Shown piece after piece: positions 43,551 to 56,222 of a stretch of 64,000 bases of DNA. The stretch's first letter is position 1, and the number at the start of each line of letters is the position of its first letter. The notes under the pieces were generated by a model. The model was not told where the DNA came from, ran no database searches, and saw nothing but the letters and a program-made list of their open reading frames with translations. Made by a program: the position numbers and the translations under genes. The stretch is from Gerris lacustris (lineage: Eukaryota; Arthropoda; Insecta; Hemiptera; Gerridae). The stretch lies in assembly GCA_951217055.1 (NCBI GenBank), contig OX578283.1:26163427-26227426 (forward strand), in the 5' to 3' direction.

Positions 43551-44307
43551 GCTTGATGTGTCGATGCTTGAATATACAAAGCATAAGGCTAACTTCCGAC
43601 GTTATATATTCAACAGATTCAGACAGTGGTTTTAAAAGTTTTTATAAAGTTAACAAGACAAGATTCTTTCTTTTTTTATTTATTTTATATAAAAAAACTT
43701 CCTTAGTTGTAATACGTTAATGACCTCGTAAAGCTCCAGTAATTTAATACTCAAACAGGTTTAGCAATAATTCAATTGACTATTTTTATTTGCAATATAT
43801 TTAGAATTACTTTTCATACAATACTTTTATAATAATTATTATTACCCAACGATAAGAAAAGAAAATATTTCGTACTTTTATTTTAACATAAATTTAACAG
43901 TATGTAGTAAATACTTTATTGGTTAAAGTTGTAGAAAAGAAATATTGCTGTAAAGAAACTTAAAATTGTTGTATGGTTTATAGGTTTAGAGAAAGGAAAT
44001 AACTTATTTATATCCAAGCTTCGAGATCAAGTCAAAAGTGTTAACTCACATGTCTAACTTTAGAAGTTTTAAGTCATTATTTTAACTCTCCTAATAACAA
44101 GAACATTAAAACTTAGCACATTGTAAAGCTTACAAACTTATAGACAATACTTTATTAAACTTTTCAGACCATACTTAATTTTTAAGAGAAAACCGTTGTT
44201 TGCTTTATTAACTTATTACTTCTGTTCTATATAAGAACTATTATTTATTAAATATAAGTTCTTATATCAACAAAAGAAAGTAACATACATCTATCTATAG
44301 AGTAAAA
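43551..44307. other. AT-rich sequence, nothing recognised
   Basis: No gene or repeat copy recognised. Confidence 0.4.
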
Positions 44308-44560
44308 TAGTCTGCCAATTAGTGTGGCACATTGCTTCCTTGCATCCTATCACGTACTTTATTGATGTTATGGTGTTACAACCCATTACTTTTTTTTTAA
44401 ATGTGTCAAAATTGTTGTTTTAGTTACACGAATAAAAGCATCAATTTAGCAATATGTATTTAATGTTCGCAGTTGGTTGAAATTAATCTGGGGCTACTTT
44501 CAAATAACATCAAAATTTCTTAGAATCAGTAATTTCTTAAGGCTCTACCGCCCTTTGAGG
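44308..44560 (-). mobile_element. Family E element, copy 9 (one end only)
   Basis: Terminal repeat GTCTGCCAATTAGTGTGGCA and CATCCTATCACGTACTTTAT, then GTGTCAAAATTGTTGTTTTA and TGAAATTAATCTGGGGC, then stops. Confidence 0.72.
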
Positions 44561-44564
44561 TTAG

Positions 44565-46460
44565 GAAAAACAGTAAAATTAAAATTATACTGGTTCTAAG
44601 CAAGATATCAAAAATCTAATCACAGGCTTCAATTCATTCCTAATTTCATTGTATATTTTATTTTACGTATTACATTTTATCTACGACTAGAGAACCATGG
44701 CTAATAGCTATTAAGTTTATAGGTATAAATGTTTTACCTGCAAATTCACGTAATTTAAACACCTTAAACTGATATTTAGTTGCTTGATTTATTAAAATAA
44801 CAAATTTTATACTAAATATACACGTTTTACAACAAACACTTTCAATAGTTTGTTTTTAATTTAAAGACTTTGTATGATAACCTTCCCGAAAAATTAGCTA
44901 TAAACAGCGGAAAAACTGTAATACCAACATAATACTTAAAACATACCAAAAAAAATACCTTTTAAGTTGGTATGATTGGTTTTTTACTCCCATGGGAGGG
45001 AAGTAACACTTCCCGCCCTGTTATTAGCAATGTAAAGTCCACTTACAATGCAAGTCGTAGATAAAATTATTAACGTCATTACTAATTATTCGCAATTAGC
45101 ATCTGTTTATTTTCGACCAGTCATTTCTCGTTTGTAGAGCCTTGCGGTAATTTTACTCTCTTAAAATTAGTTTATAATGATTTTGATGAATAAAACTTTT
45201 AAATATAGACTATATATTGGTAATACTAATTACAAATCAAAATTTCACAGAAAATAACTAATTACCAAGATAATAGCTCACTAAGAACCAATTATAAATG
45301 TTTAAGAGGCAATTAATATCAGTTTACAGATAACCGGACTGATTTTCTCTATATATAAGTAGGTAGTCAGTCAGACAGAACAAAATATATCTTAGATATG
45401 ATTACTTTATTATTTATATTTCTTTGTAATAATTTGTATTCTCTGTCCAGATGAAATTAGACGTGAAATATACGACTCAAAGCTTCATTTGTATTATGAT
45501 AAGTTGCTTGTCTCTAACTAATGACATTAGTCTGATGGTTAATAAACTACATTTTTTCTTTCTTTTTTATCTAAAATTTATTGTTGACATGATTTACATG
45601 GGTGATAGCTAATTGTACCGCTCGAAATAGTCTGGCTTGGTGGGCAGTAGCTACGATGTGGCAGTTGTCCAAAACATAAGTTTATATTAGATTCTTTTAT
45701 TTAGTTTTTTTTTATTATTTATAAAAGGTAATATATGATATTTCAGATCGAATGGTCTAGAGGGTGGTTCCAATAACAATAATATGTTTCCAATAACTTA
45801 AATAAAATAAAAGAGATTAAGAATAATTTATTCCATTTTAGAAAAATCTAAATCATTAGTTACACATCTAGATTTCAATTGATTATTTTATTTACATAAA
45901 AGCACTGAAATCCAATGAAAAATTGAATATATTTACCAAGAGGTAATGAATTAAAACAAACCCAGATGAAAGAATAATGAAGTGTCAGGTTTAAAAATAA
46001 TAAGAACTAAACAGAATAAAATTAAAAAGAGTAAGACTGTTTCAGTTAATTATAAAAGTAAAGCAAAACAACTTGACTAATGTAAAATTTGAAAAAGAAA
46101 AAGTATAGACAATGTTTCTTATTTCTTTTAAAGTTATTCGCAAATATTAAGAAAGAAAATAAATACAGTGTAAAATAGAGTATGTTATGTCGTGAAATGA
46201 TTAGTCTTTAAGTATGTTAGTATTTGTTGGCTTGTTAAGAAAAAAAAAATAAAACATAAAGGCAATGGTAAAAAAATTAAAAAGAATATTGCAGATGTTT
46301 CTGAATCAGATACCCAGCTGCTTTCAATTTTCGAGTCGAAATTCAATAGTAAAAGTATAGTAGGGTTACCACTTTAAAAATGTAAGATATAGTGAGATTC
46401 AAGTTTCTTAAGAAGAAACTTAAATTTTAAAAAAAAATCAGAGGGAAGTACTTGCGTCCA
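44565..46460. other. AT-rich sequence, nothing recognised
   Basis: Only a Helitron-5'-like scrap TCTATATATAAGTAGG with GTCAGTCAGACAG at about 45351-45378. No gene. Confidence 0.35.
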
Positions 46461-46465
46461 AGTAC

Positions 46466-47321
46466 TTTTTAGGGTTTTGTAGAAGATTAAGCATGCCCGT
46501 TATGTAATTATGAATTTATTCTTCGATCTCAAGGGTCCGGGTTCGATCCCCCGGGGGGTCACAATGTTTTTCATCGGTAATAACGCCTAGAAAAATTCAT
46601 TTTTTCAGACCATTTCCATTGTTTCACCATAAGGTATAACCATGAATTATTTCGAAATTTTAGGACCACCCGTTATATAGTGGTTGAGGAGGGGGGAAAT
46701 TTTTGGGGGTATATTTTGACTTATAAAATTAATAAAGAATGAAAAATTTAAAAAAGCAAATATATATTTTAATCCTACTATTCACCAGCTTTCATATGAT
46801 ACCCAACTCAAAATTTAAAAAAAATAAAATTTTTGGCGCACTTCATATTTTCGCGCCCAAAATTGGCAATTTTTTAAAATTTGGGATGAACTCCCGGAAT
46901 TTTCTTTGCCCCACAATAAGGCATTAGCATGAATTATTTCGAAATTTTAGGACCAGCCGAAGTATAGTGGTTGGAAATTTTTTTTTGGTATATTTTGATT
47001 TTTTTACCCAATAAGGAATGCAAAATTTACAAAAGCTTATATATATTTGCGTCCTACTCTTCAGCAGCTTTCATTTGATACCCCACTCAAAAATTTAAAA
47101 AAATATAAATTTTTTAGTTTACAACATTTTTGCGCATGCGCATATTTAATTTTGAACTTCTGTATATTTTTCCTGTGGTTGGGTCAAAAGTTGCACCAGT
47201 ATTTCAAATTTCAGCTCTTTAGCTTAAACGGTTCGGGCCCTATGAACCAAAGAGTGACGGACAGACGAACACATCACCCTCGGCATAAGGGTTTTGAGAA
47301 GAATCTACAAAACCCTAAAAA
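46466..47321 (-). mobile_element. Element J: relative of element I, two-unit version
   Basis: The ends TTTTTAGGGTTTTGTAGA and, inverted, TCTACAAAACCCTAAAAA match over 18 bp, close to element I's AGGGTTTCGTTGG ends. CATGAATTATTTCGAAATTT recurs at 46641 and 46929, exactly 288 bp apart, the same period as element I. On the minus strand it shares GAGTGGGGTATCAAATGAAA and CGTCTGTCCGTCACTCTTTG with element I. A B-box-like GGGTTCGATCCCCCGG lies at about 46536. Non-coding. Confidence 0.82.
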
Positions 47322-47504
47322 TGTCTCGCCATCCCTATACTTTCTTTTTATTTATATAAAACTACGTAAGTATATGAGAAAGTAAAAATAATCAAAACAT
47401 GACAAAGTATTTTGAGTGTTTTTAAAAAGTTATTTTACAAAAAATCAAGCAGTAAAAGAAGATCAATTAGGGTATATTCACTAAGTAGAAAGATTTAGCC
47501 TTTT

Positions 47505-47800
47505 TCAAGCTTTTATTTAACTAGCAATGTTTTTATGTATGTATGTATGTTCGGGTAAATCTTGCAACTGAATTTTAAAGCAGTTATCCTCAACCGATTG
47601 AATTGAAATTTTGCATACTCGTTTAGTTTGTATGAAAATGCATGATTAGCTAAGTGACGTCTTTCTAAATCTAATATGGCGGGCAGCCCAAGATGGCGGA
47701 CTAGTTATTTTTTAAACACGCCTATGATATGGGTATCAAATGAAAGGGTTCGCTGAGAAGAATACGATTTTTAAAAATATTTGTATATAATCAACTTATT
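47505..47800 (-). mobile_element. Family D element, copy 6
   Basis: AAGCTTTTATTTAAC to AATCAACTTATT. It includes the TATGTATGTATG run, CCTCAACCGATTGAATTGAA and CAAGATGGCGGACTAGTTAT. Confidence 0.8.
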
Positions 47801-48446
47801 TTTAACTATTTATTTAGCCACAACTACAAACATTAATTATAACATGTGACTTTTGTCATACAGAAGTAACTACAAAGATAAAATAATATTAAAATATTTA
47901 GTATAAAAAAGTAATAATATAATAATATAAATAATAAAATATTAAATATTAAAAGAATAAGGATAATAATAATTTTACAATAATTACGAAAATTGAGTTA
48001 ACAATATAAAATAATAATAATAGAAAAATGAATTAAAATAACAGTAATAATAATAGATATTTATATAAAGTATATGGTTTCACAGAGTCACTGATAAGAA
48101 GAGGCCATCCACTAATGGTACTTTCATGACTTGATTTCCAATTCGGAAATTTATTGTTGACTTAATTTAAATTATATCATCACTAAGTAAGTCTCGAGGC
48201 CTTTTCCTTTTGAGACGGCGTTTTGGATTGCCAGGAATATGATGAGAGGATAGGTTCTTGACAAGAGGATTGGGATTGTTAGTGAGTTTGGAATAAAAGG
48301 ATTTATATCGGAGGGAAGCAAGGATTTGGACAAAGGGGACTTTTAGATAATTGAGGATAATACGGTTGGCTACAAATGAGGGGGCATTGATAATTTTACG
48401 AAGGATAATGGATTTAGAAGACTGGGGATTTAGCCTTAATTATAAA
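47801..48446. other. Unassigned
   Basis: AT-rich, then a G-richer stretch at 48180-48430 without a long open frame. Confidence 0.35.
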
Positions 48447-48448
48447 AA

Positions 48449-48975
48449 GTAGTCTGCCAATTAGTGTGGCACATAGCTTCCTCACGTCATATTTCATAAT
48501 ATGGTTGTATTCTCTTTTAAAATATTATTGTCAAATTTATTTAATCCCCCCACCCCAAGTTTTTTAAATCTGAAAAATTGCTTTGATTATTTACATTTGA
48601 TAATTTACTTTTGACACACCATCCACATTTTATAAAAATTAGATTAGTACTTTAGAATAAATATGGGTGTAAATAAATGTATGTATATGCGCATGTAGAA
48701 GAGAACATTTAGGTAAATAGATAAAATTTATAAGGGACCAAAAATGTGCTAATTCTGACTTACCATCCGATTTTCAATAACATCGGACAATTAGTTTTTA
48801 AGATGTTGGTTCGCAAAAATTGAGCGAAAGACAGACCCGGAACTAAAAATGTTCCCTGATGTCTGAAACGGATTACTGTCTTGAAATTTTCGAAATCGGA
48901 GACAAAAATTTGTCGTTATTCATAACGATCACATAGCTTCAGTTAGCTTCGGTAAGAAGCAAAAACGTATTAGCT
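48449..48975 (-). mobile_element. Family E element, copy 10
   Basis: Terminal repeat TCTGCCAATTAGTGTGGCAC at the left; the body keeps GTTCGCAAAAATTGAGCG, CTGATGTCTGAAACGGATTA and AACGATCACATAGCTTCAGT. The right terminus is absent. Confidence 0.75.
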
Positions 48976-48979
48976 TAAT

Positions 48980-49480
48980 AAAAAGAAAAGTCAAATATAT
49001 AAAATGAAAATTAAACTGTATTTTTAGGGGATTAATTAAAATTTGGTCACTTCATAATAGTAGGTAAATGTAAAATGTATTAGATGAGCACTGCTATTAT
49101 TTTTAAAAATATTACTAGTTACCTTTGTAATAAACAGAACGTGTAGGTAGTCGCTATAAATAGTGTACTCACCTGAAACAGATAAAAAAATATATATATA
49201 AATAAAAAATAGATATTAAAACAATGAACTTTATAAATATATAAGCCAACTAATATGTTTGTCTAGGCAATGGCTTCAAAGCGAGGGATTTGTGTCTTTA
49301 AACACAATTTCTCTACAAGTAGTTAGTTTCTTTAAATCAAATCAACTGTGCTCCACACATTTCAATGGGGATTTAAGATAATTTTAGTGCAGATTTAGTC
49401 ATAAGCAAGGGATTAAGGCTAGCCTTAGTGCTAAAGTTAATAGTAAAATCTGCTCAGCTATCTATGAATTAAGATTGAGG
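48980..49480. other. AT-rich sequence, nothing recognised
   Basis: No gene or repeat copy recognised. Confidence 0.4.
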
Positions 49481-49481
49481 A

Positions 49482-49805
49482 GACGGGTTCGAGCCCATAC
49501 TATGGCACTTTGATTTACACACTGTATTCGCTTCGGTGATTCATTGATAGGTGAAGTGACTGAATTCCACACGGGGTAGTGAACACGGACCTAAATAATT
49601 TGCCTAACTGCTAGATGAAAACAAGTGGGATGCCCGTCCCATTGTACTTTGATTTACATTATTCACTATTGATCACACCGTATTCGCTTCGGTGGTTCAT
49701 TGATGTGTGAAGTGGCTGGATTCCATTTGGGGCAGTGAACACGGACCTAAATAATTTGCCTAACTGCTAGATGAAAACGAGTGGGATGTCAGCCCCGTTC
49801 TAATA
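49482..49805 (+). repeat. SINE-like unit: B-box-like head and duplicated 156-bp tail
   Basis: GACGGGTTCGAGCCCATAC at 49483 resembles a tRNA B box. It is followed by two direct units sharing ACTTTGATTTACA, GTATTCGCTTCGGTG and CGGACCTAAATAATTTGCC, the last 156 bp apart (49586 and 49742). No A box is certain and there is no poly(A) tail. Confidence 0.5.
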
Positions 49806-49890
49806 CACTCATAAGTCATAAGTATCAATAGGAGATGAGCTAAAATAAATCATAAAAAATTGTAATTCCTGAAAAGTACATTATCTAATG

Positions 49891-50209
49891 CAGGGGTCTC
49901 CAATCTTTTTGGTTGAAGGGCCGGATTTGGATAAGATGGTCCATCATAGTGGGCCGGCCAAAATAAGCAACATTCAGCTATCTTCAAACAGTTAGGGAAC
50001 ATGATAACTAGCCTATAAACCATATCCAATTTCGGCCAAACAAACTTATATAAGACCCGTGTTGGTCGCTTTTAATGTTTGAAATGGCATTTGATTATGG
50101 AGAACTTATAATTTTGGATTGCTTGTGTTCGTTTGTTGTCAGCGGGCCGAATGAAAATGTTTAACGGGCCGGATCCGGCCCGCAGCAGTCCGTAGTTTAA
50201 ATACCCCTG
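49891..50209. mobile_element. hAT-type MITE with perfect 8-bp target duplication
   Basis: Starts CAGGGGTCTCCAA and ends TTTAAATACCCCTG, the CAGGGGTCTCCAAACT-type inverted ends of hAT elements. ATCTAATG stands on both sides (49883-49890 and 50210-50217), the 8-bp duplication hAT transposases make. Inner blocks GGGCCGGAT / ATCCGGCCCG are also inverted. At 319 bp it is non-autonomous. Confidence 0.92.
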
Positions 50210-50217
50210 ATCTAATG

Positions 50218-52025
50218 TAAGTGAATAATATATCAGCAATAAGAAGACATAATATGGCAAGACAGTGAATTTCTTGTAAGTATATAGGGATTTTATACAT
50301 TATGAGCACATTCTATTAAAGATGGTAACGCATCATCAAATTTTTGTTAGGAAATCATCAAGGCATTGTTTGTTTTTCAGAGGAATAGTGTGAATGTATA
50401 AATATGTCAGCTAGTCTATTTACCACGAGATCTTTCATTAATCTGAGAACGTACTCATTAATTCACTTTTTTCAACGTATCTCACGGAATATTTATCATA
50501 AATCAATCACAGAGGTTTCTAATCAATCTACACTTCATCGTCTGGGTTGCTGTACTCTTAAAAATGTCAAACAAAGAATTCCCAGTCTCAATCATCTTAT
50601 TATTCTAAATTCAAGGAATTAAAAAAAAATGTAATGTTATATTGTATACCTATGATTTTTTTCATAAAATTACAGTAAAAAGGAGCTGAAAGATTTATTA
50701 CGTTTTCCAAGAATATTCTCCCCCCCCCCCCCCCCAATGAACCGGTCGAGTTAATTTTACATTCGACTCACTCATTTCATAGACGCTACGACGAATAGTT
50801 TGGCTTCGATTCCTAGACTGGCTTTTGCAAACTGGCAATAAGACAAATATAAAAAAAATTAAAAATTTATGAGGTTTATCACCTTTGAATTACGAAATCT
50901 AACTGGCGCTAATCTAAACAAAGTGGAAATAAATAATTTTTTTCTTTAAGGTAGATAGACAAGAGAAATATATCTGACCTCAAATGATTTCAAGACGCCT
51001 TAGTTGTCTACTTGGTTTTTATTTTTATTTTATACATATTTCCACATCGATGTTCTATTTGTTACCTTTTATCAATCATCTAAATTACCGAGTTGATCCA
51101 GATTTCTTGATTACTTAACAATGAAAAATCTTTGATAAAAGCTGTGTATTGTGGGTATAAGAAAACTATTTTCTACACAATGTTTAAAAGTCTCTCAAAA
51201 ATAATAAAGTCAAATCATAAGATACAAAGGTTAAAAGGAAATAAAATAAAATAGTTGTCAATTCGTAAAAGAGTGGGAAAAAGTTAATTTAAATAAATCC
51301 GGCAAAGAATAGACCAGCAAATGGTTTATCCGGCCCAAAGAGACCAAAAAATGTTAAGCCAGACGGAGGGCAAAGAGTGGCTGATTCCGAAGGACCACCG
51401 CCTGAGGGAGGAAAACAAATATAGGGGGAAAAAAGGGTAAAAATTAAGTAAATCAATAGACAACTATTTAGGGGGGTGTTAAAGAATATAATAAATAAAG
51501 TTTAAAATATAATAATAAGGTTGACATGAGTTATAATCTAATAATAGGGAAGAGGTAAATAGAAACCCGTGTTGAGGTGAAATCCGGTGTTGGTCCTGGA
51601 GAAGGCTGCACTTCCCTGATGAAATGCAGCTCTCCAAACCAGTCTTGTGGATTGTGGATCAAGAAGAGTTGTGTTGTGTGGATCAAAAGGAGTCGTGTGG
51701 ATCACAAGAGGTGAAAGCGCCTTTTATCACAACTTAACACTATCACTAAGATGGTAAGTTTCTAGGAAACAGAGCGTCCCGAGTTGAACTCTGAGTGGCT
51801 TACTAAAGGTAAGATGTGGACAAGTCCGTCCTAGTAAAGCAACTGAACTACTGGAGGTAAAAGGGCTAGTGCAGGTGGTTAATTAGATTTGACAACTATT
51901 GAAGCTTTAAGGAGAAAGAGAGCGATGACTGCCAAATCTAATTAAGGATCTGGTAGATGTCAGGCAGCTGTCTAATTAATTCTATTACCTCAATTCCATA
52001 TAGGAATAAATTTAAAATTAAAAAA
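50218..52025. other. Unassigned; includes a C16 run and a GC-richer patch
   Basis: C16 at 50720-50735. 51550-51900 is GC-richer, with direct repeats of GTGTGGATCA. TTAATTAGATTTG (about 51879) and CAAATCTAATTAA (about 51933) form a small inverted pair. No gene recognised. Confidence 0.35.
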
Positions 52026-52027
52026 TA

Positions 52028-52256
52028 GTTACTTCGGGGTCTAAACAATGTAGGTTCGCAAAAATTGAGTGACCGACAGACACGGAACCAAAAATTTGCT
52101 CTGTTGTCTGAAACGGATTTCTGTCTTGAAATTTGTGAAATCGGTGAAAAAAAGTTGATTTGAAAAATATTTAATATTTTAAAAATATGGTGAAAAAATT
52201 TCGCTCTTCAGAATGACCACATAGCTTCCATTACCTTCTGTAAGCTCGGAAGCAAT
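52028..52256 (-). mobile_element. Family E element, copy 11 (fragment)
   Basis: GTTCGCAAAAATTGAGTGAC, CTGAAACGGATTTCTGTCTT and ACCACATAGCTTCCATTACC, with an AT-rich insertion near 52150-52195. Confidence 0.72.
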
Positions 52257-52375
52257 GATTTATTATGGATAGGATACTATTCAAAACAAATAGTCATAAA
52301 ATAAAAGCAGTTAATTGAAGGCTTAATTTGGGCGGAGTAACAATTTCATAATGAACAAATCAATTATAAGAAATA

Positions 52376-52850
52376 TTGCTTCCGAGTTTATCGAAGGTAA
52401 CGAATGCTATGTGATTTTACAGAAGAACGAAAATATTTGATGTCTTCGGTTATCTTAAATGTCCTATTTTAATGAAATTCGTATGGTAGGTCATAAGATC
52501 TTTGTTGTCCCTTATAAGTTTCACATTTGTGCACCCATTTGTTTCTCTTCCACATGCGCTCAAACATACATTTATTTACACCTATAGCTTCAAATTTACT
52601 TATCTGATTTGTATGAAACTTTTATGGTTTGTCGAAAGTAACCCGCATTATAGCCCCAGATTAATTTGAACCATCTGCGCTCTTTAACTTTAGCTAAATT
52701 GATACTTTAATTCATGTAATAAATAAAAAAAAATTGACAGATTAAAAATCAATAAAACAAATTAGACAAATAGCTTGTAAAAGCATAACATCAATAAAGT
52801 ACGTGATATGATGCGAGGAAGCTATATGCCACAGCAATTGGTAGCCTATC
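52376..52850 (+). mobile_element. Family E element, copy 12
   Basis: Begins at hairpin block GCTTCCGAGTTTATCGAAGG and runs to an end in inverted-terminal form, GATGCGAGGAAGCTATATGC / CACAGCAATTGGTAGCC. The module between the hairpins and AATGAAATTCGTATGG is deleted. Confidence 0.75.
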
Positions 52851-52854
52851 TATA

Positions 52855-54965
52855 TTCCTAGTATAGACATTGATATTATTTCAATCTCAAGTAGAAAAAT
52901 TAATTTATATTAATTGGCATGCAAACTTTGTGCATCTATGTAATTAAATAATAGTGTTATTGGTTTTTTTCTAATTAATAATACATAAAAGAATTTATAA
53001 ATTAACTACCATTGCCATAAAAACAAAAGTATATATTTGTTTCTGAATAAAACAAAATTAAAAGCAGGTGAAATTTTTGGTAAAACCACCAAAGAGTAGA
53101 GGACGTTTTATTAAGTTAGGGGTGAATTGCTAACCCTGAAATTAATAGGACAGTGTCTATTGTGTAAAGGAAACAATGGACATTGTTCTTGTTGTTTCTC
53201 TTCGTTACAGCATGTCCGTGCTCTCCCTAAATTGCCCTCGATAAACCTTTATTGAGAGGTAGTTATTGGTTTTGGCCAAACTTTTTTTACAATTGGCTCA
53301 AAGAGATGCTTTGGCCAACTAACTCAATATATTCATTGCGTAAGTAACAACAATCCTACGTGATGTTAGAGCACAAACCAATCACGTAGTCTTGTTATAG
53401 GAACCAGTTAGGAATTAGTACTACTGCAATAATATAATCTGAGAATGAGGTATTGAATAAATCTCATTAAGTAATAGAGCAATGCAGAGTTGAAAATAAT
53501 TGTCTAATAGAAGAAATAGTTAATAGAGAACAGCGTTTTTCAGTATCCATAAAATTTCCGATGAAAAGATAAAACATTCGAGCTTGCCACGCCAATTGAT
53601 CCTCACAAACTACCACTTAACGTTTACAATATTAGAAGAACCACTAACACACCATCATATCTAAAAAAAAAAAAAAAAGAACTAACTCACTGACTACAGA
53701 AAGTGGAAGAAAAATCAATTTACATAAGTAAATTTATAATCATAAAATTCAGATAATTTGTATTCAATTGGATCTAAATTTTAATTTAAAAATAACTGCT
53801 GAACTACCCATTCTAACTTGGTTATGCACGAGGTAAATTAAATAAGTAACTGTTGCTGCTTATTCCAGTAACTAAAAAATCTATCTTAATTACCCTGAAG
53901 AGCATAAAAAATAAGTGCTTTAAAGCTTAATCTCATTTCTAATCTACATTCTATCGCCTGCTGAGACTTTTATTTATTTGAGACTAACTATTTATTCCCA
54001 TTAAGCTCGTCGTAACAATAAATTACGACTATCACATAATTTTAACTTGTTTGTTTTACTATCCACTACTGCATCAGGTTACTGTCGCATACTTGCTAAA
54101 TTTTCTAGTTTTATCCTCGAGAGACTTTTTAAACAAAATAAAAGTTTACACACTTTAGTAATAAATTCACAAACAATGGATGTATAAAAAGAATGTGAAT
54201 AGAAGAAAAAATATATAAAACAAGAAATAAGAAAATAGTAGAATGGTTGAGACAAGTTGAATTTGTCGGTCGTGGACTGTGGTAAGTGGTAATCAGGTTG
54301 GGACCCTACAGCGCTTGTATTGAAGTCTCGATGAAGAAGGATTTTTAGCTAGAGGTAAAGGCAACTAGACGAGAATTTACCACACAGTTTTCCCGTGAGA
54401 CTAGACTCCCTCAATTTTCTAACGCAAGAAGGATAATCCGTCTTTTTTAGCCGCAAGGCTCCGGTGTGCCGCACAGTTGATTTGTCAGTCTACTCCTCCG
54501 AGTTTATTCTTGTCCTGGTGCAATCACCACATTAATCTACTTATCCACAGCTCCTTTTCCTTTACCTTCAAAATCCTTTCAAATGGACAACAGTGCATCC
54601 TCTTTTAAAACCAAACCAAATTGTTCCATCGCATCAGAAGAAAACCGGTTTTTTTTTCTTTTTTACTAGTTTCATATTCTCCAAAGTTAGCTTCCATTTT
54701 TGAAGAACTCATTGCTTTTAATTTGTTACGAGATAACAAAAAAAAAAGAAAAAGGTATTCTTTTATATTATTTGCAATTCTAGGCAATTTACTTTTTTCG
54801 GGTTTTGAACCAATAAAACCCCGTTTATCTCTCGACCTTTCTTTTTATTTCTAATAAAATTTCAAGATAGCTGTAATTGTTCTTATCTAGTCAATTTGTC
54901 TGTATTGTTATCTCTTCTTTTTCCCAGTATATCCAAAAAACTCTTTTTTATATTGTCTGTTATCC
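52855..54965. other. Unassigned; GC-richer patch at about 54240-54560
   Basis: No open frame above about 77 codons; two overlapping frames at 54605-54854 are low-complexity Phe/Lys/Arg. 54240-54560 is less AT-rich and not repeated in this window. Confidence 0.35.
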
Positions 54966-54968
54966 TAA

Positions 54969-55291
54969 TAGTCCAGTCAAATTAGCTCAAAATGGCGGCG
55001 AATCTTGCATTAAATCATGTAGTTCCAATTCTTTCAGGAATGTGTAGGGGGTGGTCCCCTGAATAACGCCTAATAAAGTCCCATCGATTTCAGGCGCCGC
55101 GGGAGGGGGGAGGGGGGGCAAAAGGTCACATTTTTCAGTTTTCGGCGTTTATCTTGAAAACGGTACGTCGCACAAAAAATAATAATCTATTCAAAATTAA
55201 AGCTGATAAAATTGTCTTTCAAATCATATACATCTTGTTTCAACCTAAGTCTTACCGTTTTTGAGATATGAGCCGTTGAATATTAAAAAAT
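54969..55291 (+). repeat. Element K left terminal inverted repeat, outer part
   Basis: Inverted copy of about 57670-57982. It ends at CCGTTGAATATTAAAAAAT, where family B has inserted. Confidence 0.85.
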
Positions 55292-55881
55292 CGGTCCTAG
55301 ACAACTCAGACAAACTTTCTCTTATACGAGTTCATAATTACATAGCCCAGTGTTTTCCATTTATTAGCTTTCGTATGTACATTTAATTATTATTGAACAT
55401 TTCATCGAAATGTATCATTAAAATAACTTCTCCTGGGCGGGGAATCGAACCCGGGCTCCCTCCGTCCGCGTTTTAAGCTATTTTCTCAGGAACTAGATAT
55501 TTCCCGGGAAAACGGCTTATATAGTTAGATTCGTATTTAAATGGACTACATTTTAGAATTTTTTCATCAAAATCGTCGAAACCGTTTTCGAGAAATAATT
55601 TGTTTTCATGTTTTTTCAGAGTTTTTGGGGGGTAGCGCCCCCAAATTTAGAGCTAAAATTCATTTCTCGATTTCGCATTGGGGTATGATTTTTCTGAACA
55701 TGTATGCCAAATTTCGTCAAAATCGGCCCAATAGTTTAGGCTCCAGGCGTCTGCACAGACGACAGACGACGGACAGACATTTTTTAAAAACCACTTTTTT
55801 GGACTCAGGGGACCTCAAAACGTGTAAATCCATTAAAATCGAATTTTCGCGCCACACAATACTTTCTCTTTACATGAGAAA
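55292..55881 (-). repeat. Family B repeat, copy 2 (nested in element K)
   Basis: Reverse-complement B copy with GGGGAATCGAACCCGGGC (B-box-like, inverted), CAGACGACAGACGACGGACA and the terminal hairpin ACTTTCTCTTTACATGAGAA. TAAAAAT stands at both junctions, a probable 7-bp target duplication. Confidence 0.82.
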
Positions 55882-56150
55882 GTAAAAATGAATAAAAAGG
55901 GGCAGTGGTTCAGGTATCTCGTCAATCTTTCTCTTCTAACTCTTTCCCCTTCGATTTTAACGATAACTCGTGGGAAATAAAGTTGTAGAGCGAAATATTT
56001 CCTTAAAAAATGAATGAAGTTATGCTAATATATCTTTACCCCGTAAATAGCTAGAGCGTTTTGAAGTTAAAAGGGCACTTTTCAACATTTTACTAGTAAA
56101 ATTCTGCTTGTGACTCAAGTTTTGTTTCCAACGTCTGTAACTCTATGTAA
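55882..56150 (+). repeat. Element K left terminal inverted repeat, inner part
   Basis: Continues the arm after the B insertion: GGGGCAGTGGTTCAGG, TAACTCTTTCCCCTTCGA and TTTACTAGTAAAATTCTGCT. All recur in inverse at 57410-57665. Confidence 0.85.
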
Positions 56151-56222
56151 ACAGCCTCTCAAGCGTTTGCGCCAAGTTATGATCGTATAAAACATTTTTA
56201 TTACAATAATAGGTCGTTCAAA

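Noticed and set aside
46536..46562. Possible tRNA gene
   Set aside because: Only a B-box-like half is present; no acceptor stem, A box or cloverleaf could be built.
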